The notes beneath the pieces are model-generated. The model saw nothing but the letters and a program-made list of their open reading frames with translations, was not told where the DNA came from and ran no database searches. The position numbers and the translations under genes were made by a program. A stretch of DNA of 13,510 nucleotides from JAGLSB01 sp023135955 (lineage in GTDB: Bacteria > Bacteroidota > Bacteroidia > Bacteroidales > GCA-2748055), in NCBI GenBank assembly GCA_030673645.1, contig DAOVIO010000115.1, positions 1-13,510 of the forward strand. Reading direction: 5' to 3'. Below are positions 1-7,030 of the stretch, one piece after another (the stretch's first letter is position 1; each line of letters starts with the position of its first letter).

Positions 1-17
1 AGAAAGGCAGAAAATAC

Positions 18-48
18 TTGAATAACTAACACAAAAGCGCTAACTTAC
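18..48 (+). promoter_or_regulatory. weak Bacteroidota-type promoter candidate for the first giant gene
   Basis: A TTG at 18-20 is followed after 20 bases by TAACTTAC at 41-48. The Bacteroidota sigma-ABfr consensus is TTTG near -33 and TAnnTTTG near -7, so the candidate has the TTG, the expected spacing, and the TA and TT of the -7 box but not its final TG. It lies about 30 bases before the ATG at 80. Such a partial match is easily found by chance in AT-rich DNA. The second gene has a candidate with the same spacing. The rest of 1-79 holds nothing else I can identify. Confidence 0.2.
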
Positions 49-79
49 CTCAAGATTCGTAAATACCATTTTTATAAAA

Positions 80-3000
80 ATGAGGTGCCTTGCGATATTT
101 GTGTGCTTTTTTTATTTTTCTCAATTACATTCTCAATGTCCACCTCCTTCAGGTTTGGCTGCTTCTGACGTGAAACCAACTTCCGCAACTTTATCATGGA
201 CTTCAGGTGGGGCAACAAACTGGCAAATTCAATATGATACTGCAAGTTTTATTTTAGCTACGGGAACTATTATTGAAACCGATCAGATTCCTCTTACATT
301 AACAAACTTATTGTCTGAAACTTCATATGAATTTTATATTCGAGATTTATGTAGTGAAGATGATTTTAGTGATTGGATTGGCCCTTTTTCATATACTACT
401 ACCAAACTTATTTTTGAGCGAACAGATATTGCCTTAGCTGGAGTTGGGGGAGGATCTGTAGCTTGGGGTGATTATGATAATGATGGCGATTTAGACATTT
501 TATTAACAGGTAATGATACTACCAGGTTCCCCGTTTCTAAAATTTATGAGAATAATGGTGCTGACAGTTTTATAGAGAAAACAAGTATTTCTCTATTTGG
601 TGTTGATGATAGTTATGTTGCCTGGGGTGATTATGATAATGATGGAGATTTGGACATTTTGTTAACAGGTCATTTTTGTTGCTGGGAAGGAGCTACCAAA
701 ATTTATAAAAATAATGCGCCTGATTCATCAGGGTTCACAGAGCAAACTGATATTGTTTTAACTGCCGTTCGTGCTGGTTCTGTTGCTTGGGGTGATTATG
801 ATAATGATGGAGATTTAGATATTCTTTTAACAGGAAATACAAATCCCGGAATAGTAGCAAAAGTCTATAAAAACAATGCACCCGAGTCCTCGGGATTTAC
901 TGAACAAACTGGAATTGAATTAACAGGAGTCCAAAATAGTTCTGTCGCATGGGGCGATTATGATAAAGACGGGGATTTAGATATCCTGTTAACCGGTAGT
1001 GATAACAATAATATACCTCTTTCCAAAATTTATAAAAATAACGGTGACAATACGTTTTCCGAACAAACTGACATTGTTTTAACCGGTGTTCGACATGGAG
1101 GGGTGGACTGGGGAGATTATAATGATGATGGATATTTGGATATCCTATTAACCGGTGAGGATAAAAATAGAGCACATGTTTCCATAATATATAAAAACAA
1201 CTTGCCTGAGTCTTCAGGATTCACTAAACAAGAAAATATTTCTTTAATCGGCAATGGTGATGGAGGTTCTGCGGCTTGGGCCGATTATGACAATGATGGA
1301 GATTTAGATATACAGTTAACAGGAAGGGCTATTTATAAAAATAATGGGGATAATACATTTTCTGAACAAAAAGATATCTCATTAATTGATGTTTCAGGTG
1401 GTACCTCCACCGCTTGGGGCGATTATGACAATGATGGAGATTTGGATATTTTATTAACCGGCAATTTTAATAATGATAATGTATGGAAAGCAGAATCCCG
1501 ACTCTATAAAAATAATACCAACATAAGTAACGCTTCACCAACAATCCCTGATAATTTGACTTCATCGGTTGAAGGAAATAGAGTCAGCCTTACATGGGAT
1601 AAAGCCAGCGATGCAGAAACTTTTCAGGAGGGGCTTTCTTATAATCTCTATATATCTACTACACCGGCAGGGAATGATATTCTTTCCCCACATGCTGATA
1701 TAGCAACTGGTTATCGCAAAATTGTTGAAAGAGGAAACATCAGGAATAATAGTTTTACTATTAATGACCTGGATACCGGAACATATTACTGGAGCGTTCA
1801 AACAATTGATAACAATTTTTCCGGTTCCGATTTTGCAGATGAAGGAAGTTTTACTATCACTTTTACAAACAGTATATCACCAGCAGATGATCAAATTTTA
1901 ATGCCTGAACAAGATGGTATTCCTTTAACGGTTAGTGAAACCGAAGTGGCCGATAGCAGACAATGGAAATATTCGAGCATTTCCGAAGGACCATATAATA
2001 ATATTCTTGAAGGGGACACTTTAATCTCCTATACACCATGTTTTTCAGAATTTGCATGCTATTATGTCGTCTGTGTTTCCACAAAAGGAGGAATTTCTGT
2101 TACCAGTAATGAAGTAAAAATAACTGTTCCTCAATTTAGTGAACAAACTGACATTTCTTTAACAGGTATTGTTAGAGCTTCAGTCGCCTGGGGGGATTAC
2201 GATAGTGATGGGTGGCTGGATATCATGCTGACCGGAGATAGTTATGAGGGTGGGATTTCAAAAATATATAAAAATAATGGTTCCGATACTTTGGGATTCA
2301 CTGAACAAAATAATTTTTTAAAAGGAGTGCAAAATAGTTCCCTGGCCTTGGGCGATTATGACAATGACGGGGATTTGGATATTCTCCTTGCAGGTGATAC
2401 AATAGGTTGGCCTGATAAAAATCCTATTTCCAGAATTTATAGAAACAATGGGGACGGTAGTTTTACTGAGGAATCAGACATTCTTTTAACAGGGATTTTT
2501 GATGGTTCAGTTGCCTGGATAGATTTTGACCAGGACGGGGATTTGGATTGTATTCTCGCCGGCCGTGATCAAAATAATGATCCGTATACTGAAATATATT
2601 GGAACTATAATGGCGATTTTGTTGAAGGAGATATTAATATAAGAGAAGGCCAAAGCCTTGCTATAGCAGATTATAATCAAGATAATTATCCTGATATATT
2701 GATTGCAGGAAGTGATATTAATGACAATAAATATACAAGTCTTTATATAAACAATGGCCCTGAATCTTTCGAATTTAGCTTAGAAACAGGCGTTGACTTA
2801 ACCTCAATTTTCAATGGCTCCCTTGCATGTGGTGATTATGATAGTGATGGGGATTTTGATATCCTTATAGCAGGACAGAACATAAGTGGTTATCTGGTTT
2901 CTAAACTCTATAAAAATAATGAACCTGGGTCTTCAGAATTTGCTGAACAAACTGAAATTATTTTACCTGGAGTTTTTCACAGTTCTATAGCCTGGGGCGA

Positions 3001-6000
3001 TTACGATAACGATGGTGACTTGGATATTGCTTTAACAGGAGGGGGAATTTCCAAAATATATAAAAATAATGCACCCTCATCAACTGGATTTACAGAGCAA
3101 ATTGGCATTATTTTACCCGGTGTTTATACTAGTTATGTGGCCTGGGGCGATTGTGACAATGACGGGGATTTAGATATTCTTTTAGGTGGTAGTGATAAAA
3201 ACAATAACGTTATTACCAAAGTTTACATAAATAATAATTTATCAAAAAATACTAATCCGGAAAAACCCATGAACCTGCTGCATGAAATAAGGGGGAACCA
3301 GGTACGATTGAAATGGGATCGGGCAAATGATGCAGAAACCCCAACAGAAAGCCTTTCTTATAATGTTTGTGTGGGCTCAAACCCCGGCGAATCTGATATA
3401 GTTTCTCCTATGTCACAGGAAAATGGTTTAAGAAAGATTCCGGCAATGGGTAATGCTTTTTTAAATAATGAGTTTGTATTGAATGATCTGGATACAGGTA
3501 CTTATTATTGGAAAGTTCAAACTATAGACAATGGCTTTCTTGGATCAGAATTTTCAGAAGAACAATCTTTTACCATACTACCTGCATTTACAGAACTTGA
3601 AGGCATTTCATTAATTGCAGTGAGCCGTAGCTCTGTTGCCTGGGGGGATTACGATAACGATGGGTATCTTGACATAATTTTATCTGGGAATACAGAAGCA
3701 TATCCAAATTATAATAATATTTCTAAAATCTATAAAAACAATGGTGACGCCAGCTTTACTGAGCAAACCGACATTTTATTAACCGGGGTTTTAGATGGCA
3801 AAGTCGCATGGGGCGATTACGATAATGATGGGAACCTGGATATTCTCATAACAGGTGAAGACAATAATTTTGATCCTGTTTCTACAATCTATAAAAATAA
3901 TGGTAGCAATAGCTTTACAGAACAAACAGATATTTCACTATCAGGGATGCTAAAGAATTGGGGTGATTACGATAATGACGGTGATTTGGATATTCTTGCA
4001 ATAGATTTTAGAGTATTAATCAATAAAAATAACGCCCCAGATTCTTCTGGATTTACGAGACAATATGACATCTATTTTCCTGCAGGTGTAAGTGATTTTA
4101 TTTGGGGTGATTATGATAATGACGGTGATTTGGATGTTTTATTAGCAGATGGTGGAAATTTCAGAATCTATGTAAATAATAGGGGCAATATTTTTACCGA
4201 ACAAAAAGACATTTCATTTTCTACGGCCTCAAATATTAAAATTTCTCAGAGCGATTTAGATAATGATGGAGATTTAGATATCTTATTGTTCGGCGAAGAT
4301 AGTTATACAACGGAAAAAGTGCTAAATATATACAGAAATGACGGACTCGATTCTTTGGGTTTTACCGATATTGGAACCGATATAAGAAAAGTTGCAGGTG
4401 GATCGGCGGACTGGGGTGATTATAATAATGATGGTTACCCAGACCTTTTAATCGCAGGTGGAAGTGGTAACAAAGTTGCAAAAGTATTTCGAAATAATAC
4501 AGATGGTAGCTTTAGCGAGCAGACAGGAATTTCTCTGGAGGGAGTTGTGTGGTGCTTCGTTGCATGGGGGGATTATGATAATGATGGTGATTTGGATATT
4601 CTGTTAACAGGAGAGGATAATATTAATTTACCTGTTTCAAAAATCTATACTAATAATACTAATTATCCCAATCAGAAACCTTCACCACCAAACAATTTGC
4701 AAAGTATGGTAGCCGGTTATGATATGAAATTAACTTGGGATAATGCTGTCGATCCCGATTGCCCCGAAGGAAGCCTGTATTACAATATGCGAATTGGGTC
4801 AACCCCGGGAGCCATCGATATTATGGCTCCAATGTCAGATCTGACAAGTGGTTACAGAAATATTCCTGCAATTGGTAATGCACATTGTAATACTTTTGGG
4901 ATTATTAAGAATCTAATACCCGGTAATACTTATTACTGGAGCGTTCAGGCAATTGATCAGAGTTTTACCGGAGGTGAATGGGCCGAAGAACAAAGTTTTG
5001 TTGTTTCTGTGGTTAATGCAGATTTTGAGTTTGAGACTGTTTGCTTCGGCTCAGAAACAAGTTTTACAGATATGAGTTATACTTCGGGAGATCCAATAGC
5101 AGAATGGAAATGGGATTTTGGAGATGGGAATACTTCAAGCTTACCAAACCCTGGTCATATTTATCTAAGAGCCGATACTTTTTCTGTTCAGTTAATTGTA
5201 ATTTCAAGTCAGGAATCAGATACGATCACAGAACAAATAATTGTCAGATCAAAACCCTTTGCCAATTTCATTGTAGAACCTGTTTGTCATGGCCAGGCAT
5301 CGAAATTTATTAACTTAAGTGATACAAGTGGCTTAAACATTACTTCCTGGAATTGGGAGTTTGGCGATAGTCAAATTTCAGATCAGAAGAGTCCTGCTCC
5401 ACATTATTATGCACAAGCCGGAGAATATATTGCAAAACTTTCTGTTGCAAGTGATAATGGATGTTCTGACACGATATCAAAATCAGTTATAGTAGCCAGA
5501 TATCCGGTTGTAATTGTTTCAGCAAACGGTCCTGTAGAGTTTTGCGAAGGTGAAGATGTTTTGCTTTGTGTAAGTGAAAATATTAATTATAAGTATCAAT
5601 GGAAATTAGACGAGGTTCCACTAAGCGATTCTGTTAACTACCACTGCAAAGCAATTTACAAAGGAGCATATTCAGTTGATGTTGAAAATACACTGGCCGG
5701 TTGTTTATCAAATTCTTTAGCTGTTAATGTTAAAGTTGAATCAGTTCCAATATCACCCTTAATAAATTACACAGGAGATACAACATTTTGCCAGGGCGAT
5801 AGTCTGGTTTTGAGTGTGCCTTTTAATGTTGATTATACATATCACTGGAAACAAAATGGTTTTGTAACCGGAATTTTAACAAATAATTATGTAGTAAAAA
5901 TATCTGGTAACTATTCCTTAGATGTAAGCAATTCTTCCGGTTGCATTGCTGAATCGTATAACTCAGTTAATGTAACAGTAAATGAAATACCATCAAAACC

Positions 6001-6739
6001 TGTTATTAATAGCACAGGATATGATATAAGTGATTGTCCACAGGGAAAATTGATTACATTAATGGTTGATCAGGCGAAAGATCAATATAATTATCAATGG
6101 AAACGAGATGGAGTACTGATCGATAATGAAACAGAATCTATGATACAGGATTATCTCAAAGAGGGAGATTACTCGATAATAGTTGATAATTTTGGTTGTT
6201 CTTCTGAGTCTGATGTTTTTAGACTTTATCATGATCCGGAATCACCCGAAAAGCCGGAGATTATTGCAGAAGGTTCTGTGATTTGGTATCTGGCATGCAG
6301 CAACGATTCAGCTACTACCTATAGTTGGCATTTTGAGGGTATTCAGGTAGCAGGTGCAAATGGATGCCTATATGTAGCAGGTCAACAACTCGGAAAGTAC
6401 GAAGTAATTATTTCGAACCAGGGAGGCTGTTTTGCAAAGAGCGATCCGCTATGGATTCCATTAGGAACAGGTATGGATGAAAATCCTTTCCAAAACCTAA
6501 AAATTTACCCAAATCCAACACCGGGAGTATTCACAATAGAAATGGACAACCCAATTTTCGGCGAGCTTATAACCCGAATCTTCTCACAAAATGCAGCCGA
6601 GATTTTCAACATTAAGTTTGATAAAACCACTCGTCATTTCAAAGCACAAGTTGACTTAAGCGGACAGGGACAAGGCATGTATATAATTACATTTGTTTTG
6701 GAAGATTACAGAACCGAGAGGAAACTTATAGTGGAATAA
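80..6739 (+). CDS. giant secreted T9SS cargo: three seven-bladed FG-GAP/VCBS propellers with Fn3, PKD and Ig-like domains
   Basis: Complete 2219-residue protein. An in-frame TAA at 41-43 precedes the ATG at 80, which is the first available start; no Shine-Dalgarno is present, only A/T-rich sequence, as is common in this phylum. Order: signal peptide 1-18 (hydrophobic, then LHS before Gln19); Fn3 about 20-110; seven FG-GAP/VCBS repeats 112-480; Fn3-like 481-595; Ig-like insert 598-685; seven repeats 686-1056; Fn3-like 1057-1169; seven repeats 1170-1529; Fn3-like 1530-1645; PKD 1646-1726 (WDFGDG) and 1727-1811 (WEFGDS); four Ig-like domains about 1810-2129; T9SS sorting domain 2130-2219. The three Fn3-like domains between and after the blocks share a GTYYW or NTYYW core followed by a VQ-ID motif. 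No catalytic domain is seen. Inferred role: surface-anchored or released adhesin or ligand-binding protein, calcium dependent. Domain types are firm; the biological target is unknown. A tandem paralog follows at 7031. Confidence 0.95.
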   Translation: MRCLAIFVCFFYFSQLHSQCPPPSGLAASDVKPTSATLSWTSGGATNWQIQYDTASFILATGTIIETDQIPLTLTNLLSETSYEFYIRDLCSEDDFSDWIGPFSYTTTKLIFERTDIALAGVGGGSVAWGDYDNDGDLDILLTGNDTTRFPVSKIYENNGADSFIEKTSISLFGVDDSYVAWGDYDNDGDLDILLTGHFCCWEGATKIYKNNAPDSSGFTEQTDIVLTAVRAGSVAWGDYDNDGDLDILLTGNTNPGIVAKVYKNNAPESSGFTEQTGIELTGVQNSSVAWGDYDKDGDLDILLTGSDNNNIPLSKIYKNNGDNTFSEQTDIVLTGVRHGGVDWGDYNDDGYLDILLTGEDKNRAHVSIIYKNNLPESSGFTKQENISLIGNGDGGSAAWADYDNDGDLDIQLTGRAIYKNNGDNTFSEQKDISLIDVSGGTSTAWGDYDNDGDLDILLTGNFNNDNVWKAESRLYKNNTNISNASPTIPDNLTSSVEGNRVSLTWDKASDAETFQEGLSYNLYISTTPAGNDILSPHADIATGYRKIVERGNIRNNSFTINDLDTGTYYWSVQTIDNNFSGSDFADEGSFTITFTNSISPADDQILMPEQDGIPLTVSETEVADSRQWKYSSISEGPYNNILEGDTLISYTPCFSEFACYYVVCVSTKGGISVTSNEVKITVPQFSEQTDISLTGIVRASVAWGDYDSDGWLDIMLTGDSYEGGISKIYKNNGSDTLGFTEQNNFLKGVQNSSLALGDYDNDGDLDILLAGDTIGWPDKNPISRIYRNNGDGSFTEESDILLTGIFDGSVAWIDFDQDGDLDCILAGRDQNNDPYTEIYWNYNGDFVEGDINIREGQSLAIADYNQDNYPDILIAGSDINDNKYTSLYINNGPESFEFSLETGVDLTSIFNGSLACGDYDSDGDFDILIAGQNISGYLVSKLYKNNEPGSSEFAEQTEIILPGVFHSSIAWGDYDNDGDLDIALTGGGISKIYKNNAPSSTGFTEQIGIILPGVYTSYVAWGDCDNDGDLDILLGGSDKNNNVITKVYINNNLSKNTNPEKPMNLLHEIRGNQVRLKWDRANDAETPTESLSYNVCVGSNPGESDIVSPMSQENGLRKIPAMGNAFLNNEFVLNDLDTGTYYWKVQTIDNGFLGSEFSEEQSFTILPAFTELEGISLIAVSRSSVAWGDYDNDGYLDIILSGNTEAYPNYNNISKIYKNNGDASFTEQTDILLTGVLDGKVAWGDYDNDGNLDILITGEDNNFDPVSTIYKNNGSNSFTEQTDISLSGMLKNWGDYDNDGDLDILAIDFRVLINKNNAPDSSGFTRQYDIYFPAGVSDFIWGDYDNDGDLDVLLADGGNFRIYVNNRGNIFTEQKDISFSTASNIKISQSDLDNDGDLDILLFGEDSYTTEKVLNIYRNDGLDSLGFTDIGTDIRKVAGGSADWGDYNNDGYPDLLIAGGSGNKVAKVFRNNTDGSFSEQTGISLEGVVWCFVAWGDYDNDGDLDILLTGEDNINLPVSKIYTNNTNYPNQKPSPPNNLQSMVAGYDMKLTWDNAVDPDCPEGSLYYNMRIGSTPGAIDIMAPMSDLTSGYRNIPAIGNAHCNTFGIIKNLIPGNTYYWSVQAIDQSFTGGEWAEEQSFVVSVVNADFEFETVCFGSETSFTDMSYTSGDPIAEWKWDFGDGNTSSLPNPGHIYLRADTFSVQLIVISSQESDTITEQIIVRSKPFANFIVEPVCHGQASKFINLSDTSGLNITSWNWEFGDSQISDQKSPAPHYYAQAGEYIAKLSVASDNGCSDTISKSVIVARYPVVIVSANGPVEFCEGEDVLLCVSENINYKYQWKLDEVPLSDSVNYHCKAIYKGAYSVDVENTLAGCLSNSLAVNVKVESVPISPLINYTGDTTFCQGDSLVLSVPFNVDYTYHWKQNGFVTGILTNNYVVKISGNYSLDVSNSSGCIAESYNSVNVTVNEIPSKPVINSTGYDISDCPQGKLITLMVDQAKDQYNYQWKRDGVLIDNETESMIQDYLKEGDYSIIVDNFGCSSESDVFRLYHDPESPEKPEIIAEGSVIWYLACSNDSATTYSWHFEGIQVAGANGCLYVAGQQLGKYEVIISNQGGCFAKSDPLWIPLGTGMDENPFQNLKIYPNPTPGVFTIEMDNPIFGELITRIFSQNAAEIFNIKFDKTTRHFKAQVDLSGQGQGMYIITFVLEDYRTERKLIVE
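413..1519 (+). repeat. first propeller of gene 1: seven FG-GAP/VCBS blades
   Basis: Residues 112-480. Each blade of about 46-56 residues follows the pattern FTEQTDI-L-GV--GSVAWGDYDN, then DGDLDILLTG, a variable loop, and KIYKNN. The first Asp of each calcium loop is at residues 131, 184, 239, 293, 346, 402 and 448. All seven keep the DxDxDG or DxNxDG core and the final Asp. Two linker types occur between blades: a short one (NNGDNTFSEQ) and one two residues longer (NNAPDSSGFTEQ). Blade six has a shortened variable loop. Seven blades is the count of an integrin-alpha-type propeller. Confidence 0.9.
1871..2134 (+). other. Ig-like insert between first Fn3-like domain and second propeller of gene 1
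   Basis: Residues 598-685 break the blade-Fn3 pattern. The segment has the RQWKYSS strand, a YTPCF strand, an ACYYVVCVSTKGG strand and a closing VTSNEVKITV strand. This resembles the Ig-like domains that Bacteroidota giant proteins use to describe 'surrounding text', with Trp and Cys at the usual core positions. It occurs only once, and no equivalent follows the second Fn3-like domain of the same protein. Exact family assignment is uncertain. Confidence 0.6.
2135..3247 (+). repeat. second propeller of gene 1: seven FG-GAP/VCBS blades
   Basis: Residues 686-1056. The first Asp of each calcium loop is at residues 706, 759, 815, 864, 919, 974 and 1024. This block is the most diverged of the three in gene 1. 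Blade four reads DYNQDNYPD, losing the Gly and the second Asp of the loop. The Trp before the loop is replaced by Leu in blade two and by Cys in blade five, and blade seven has DCDNDGDLD. The block still contains seven recognisable blades and is followed by the same Fn3-like domain as the other blocks (residues 1057-1169). Confidence 0.88.
3587..4666 (+). repeat. third propeller of gene 1: seven FG-GAP/VCBS blades
   Basis: Residues 1170-1529. The first Asp of each calcium loop is at residues 1190, 1246, 1296, 1344, 1392, 1447 and 1498. Blade three is shortened at both ends (SGMLKNWGDYDN, then ILAIDFRVLINKNN), but its DxDxDGxxD loop is intact. Blade five replaces WGD with QSD. It is followed by the third Fn3-like domain (1530-1645), which leads into the PKD domains. 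Confidence 0.88.
5015..6466 (+). other. PKD and Ig-like stalk of gene 1
   Basis: Residues 1646-2129. Two PKD domains carry the signature motif: WDFGDG in the first (1646-1726), the variant WEFGDS in the second (1727-1811). Four Ig-like domains follow, starting near 1810, 1893, 1973 and 2056. The first two share a Cys before an acidic turn (FCEGED, FCQGDS), a YQWK or YHWK strand and a late GC, which suggests one disulfide per domain. The third has SDCPQGK and a late GC; the fourth has YSWHFEG and a late GGC. These domains probably act as a rigid spacer that holds the propellers away from the cell surface. The spacer role is inference; the domain types are read from the sequence. Confidence 0.8.
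6467..6736 (+). other. type IX secretion C-terminal sorting domain (type A, Por_Secre_tail-like)
   Basis: Residues 2130-2219. The entry motif NLKIYPNPTPGVFTIE (2139 onward) is followed by a short beta-rich region, a GQGMYIITF strand and a terminal ERKLIVE that ends at the stop codon. This is the standard layout of type A T9SS sorting domains. In known systems the domain directs the folded cargo from the periplasm across the outer membrane and is then removed as the protein is attached to a lipopolysaccharide or released. Confidence 0.95.
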
Positions 6740-6742
6740 CTC

Positions 6743-6859
6743 CTCAGCGAACGAAGTGAGCGCCTCACAAACGACCGGAGGGAGTGTCTCCCAAGTGAAC
6801 GCAGTGAACATCTCCCAAGCGAGAGAAGCGAGCGTCTCCGATCGGACGAAGTGAGTAGC
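6743..6859 (+). repeat. GC-rich tandem array of five imperfect 24-base units
   Basis: Units begin with CTC at 6743, 6764, 6788, 6812 and 6836; the last three intervals are exactly 24 bases and the first is 21. The core of a unit is AGYGARCGNAGYGARC, itself an internal direct repeat of AGYGARC. The second unit is the most diverged. GC content over 6741-6860 is about 57 percent by hand count, far above the flanking DNA. Read in the frame of the upstream gene the array would encode SERSERL-like octapeptides, but it lies after the TAA. Similar SERSERLP-type repeats are seen between genes in various bacterial genomes; their function is not established to my knowledge. Confidence 0.85.
6756..6792 (+). 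other. two phased small hairpins inside the 24-base array
   Basis: GTGAG-CGC-CTCAC at 6756-6768 and GGGAG-TGT-CTCCC at 6780-6792 are perfect five-pair stems with three-base loops, exactly 24 bases apart. Between them the second pair changes from T-A to G-C, a compensatory change. The equivalent positions in the next units (6804-6816 and 6828-6840) pair only partly. No T-run follows, so this is not a classical intrinsic terminator, though it could protect or end the upstream transcript. Confidence 0.45.
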
Positions 6860-6976
6860 TGGAAGGTATTACGAATAAAAGGGATATATTCAGGATCAGA
6901 AAAAAATAGTCGGGGAGTTATTTTAATGTCTGACTAATTATAATTAACAGGCTCTTAAAATATGAAGATAATATGC

Positions 6977-7007
6977 TTGACTTCATCTTCTTATTGTTGT
7001 AATTTAT
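6977..7007 (+). promoter_or_regulatory. weak Bacteroidota-type promoter candidate for the second giant gene
   Basis: TTG at 6977-6979 is followed after exactly 20 bases by TAATTTAT at 7000-7007, which keeps the TA and TT of the TAnnTTTG box. It ends 23 bases before the ATG at 7031. Its spacing equals that of the candidate in front of the first gene. If real, the second gene has its own promoter rather than depending on readthrough from the first. The remainder of 6860-7030 is AT-rich and shows no gene. Confidence 0.22.
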
Positions 7008-7030
7008 GAGCTTGATCAAAACTCACAACT

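Noticed and set aside
897..1801. Minus-strand open frames at 897-1175 and 1562-1801
   Set aside because: They lie entirely inside the repeat and Fn3-like coding region of the first gene; the translations are low in plausible structure and mirror the repeated sense codons.
413..4666. Reading the DxDxDG loops as EF-hand or dockerin domains, or as RTX (GGxGxDxxx) repeats
   Set aside because: The loops sit in a blade of about 50 residues with a conserved KIYKNN strand and no dockerin helix pairs or nine-residue RTX spacing, which fits FG-GAP/VCBS blades instead.
5041..5313. Plus-strand open frame in another frame over the PKD region
   Set aside because: It overlaps the well-supported PKD domains of the first gene and encodes nothing recognisable.
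6743..6859. Reading the 24-base array as a CRISPR array
   Set aside because: The units are contiguous, imperfect and have no unique spacers, so it is a tandem repeat, and no cas gene is present.
6964..6990. Possible hairpin GAAGAT ... ATCTTC in the intergenic region
   Set aside because: The stem is only six mostly A-T pairs with a 15-base loop and no T-run behind it, too weak for a terminator and expected by chance in AT-rich DNA.
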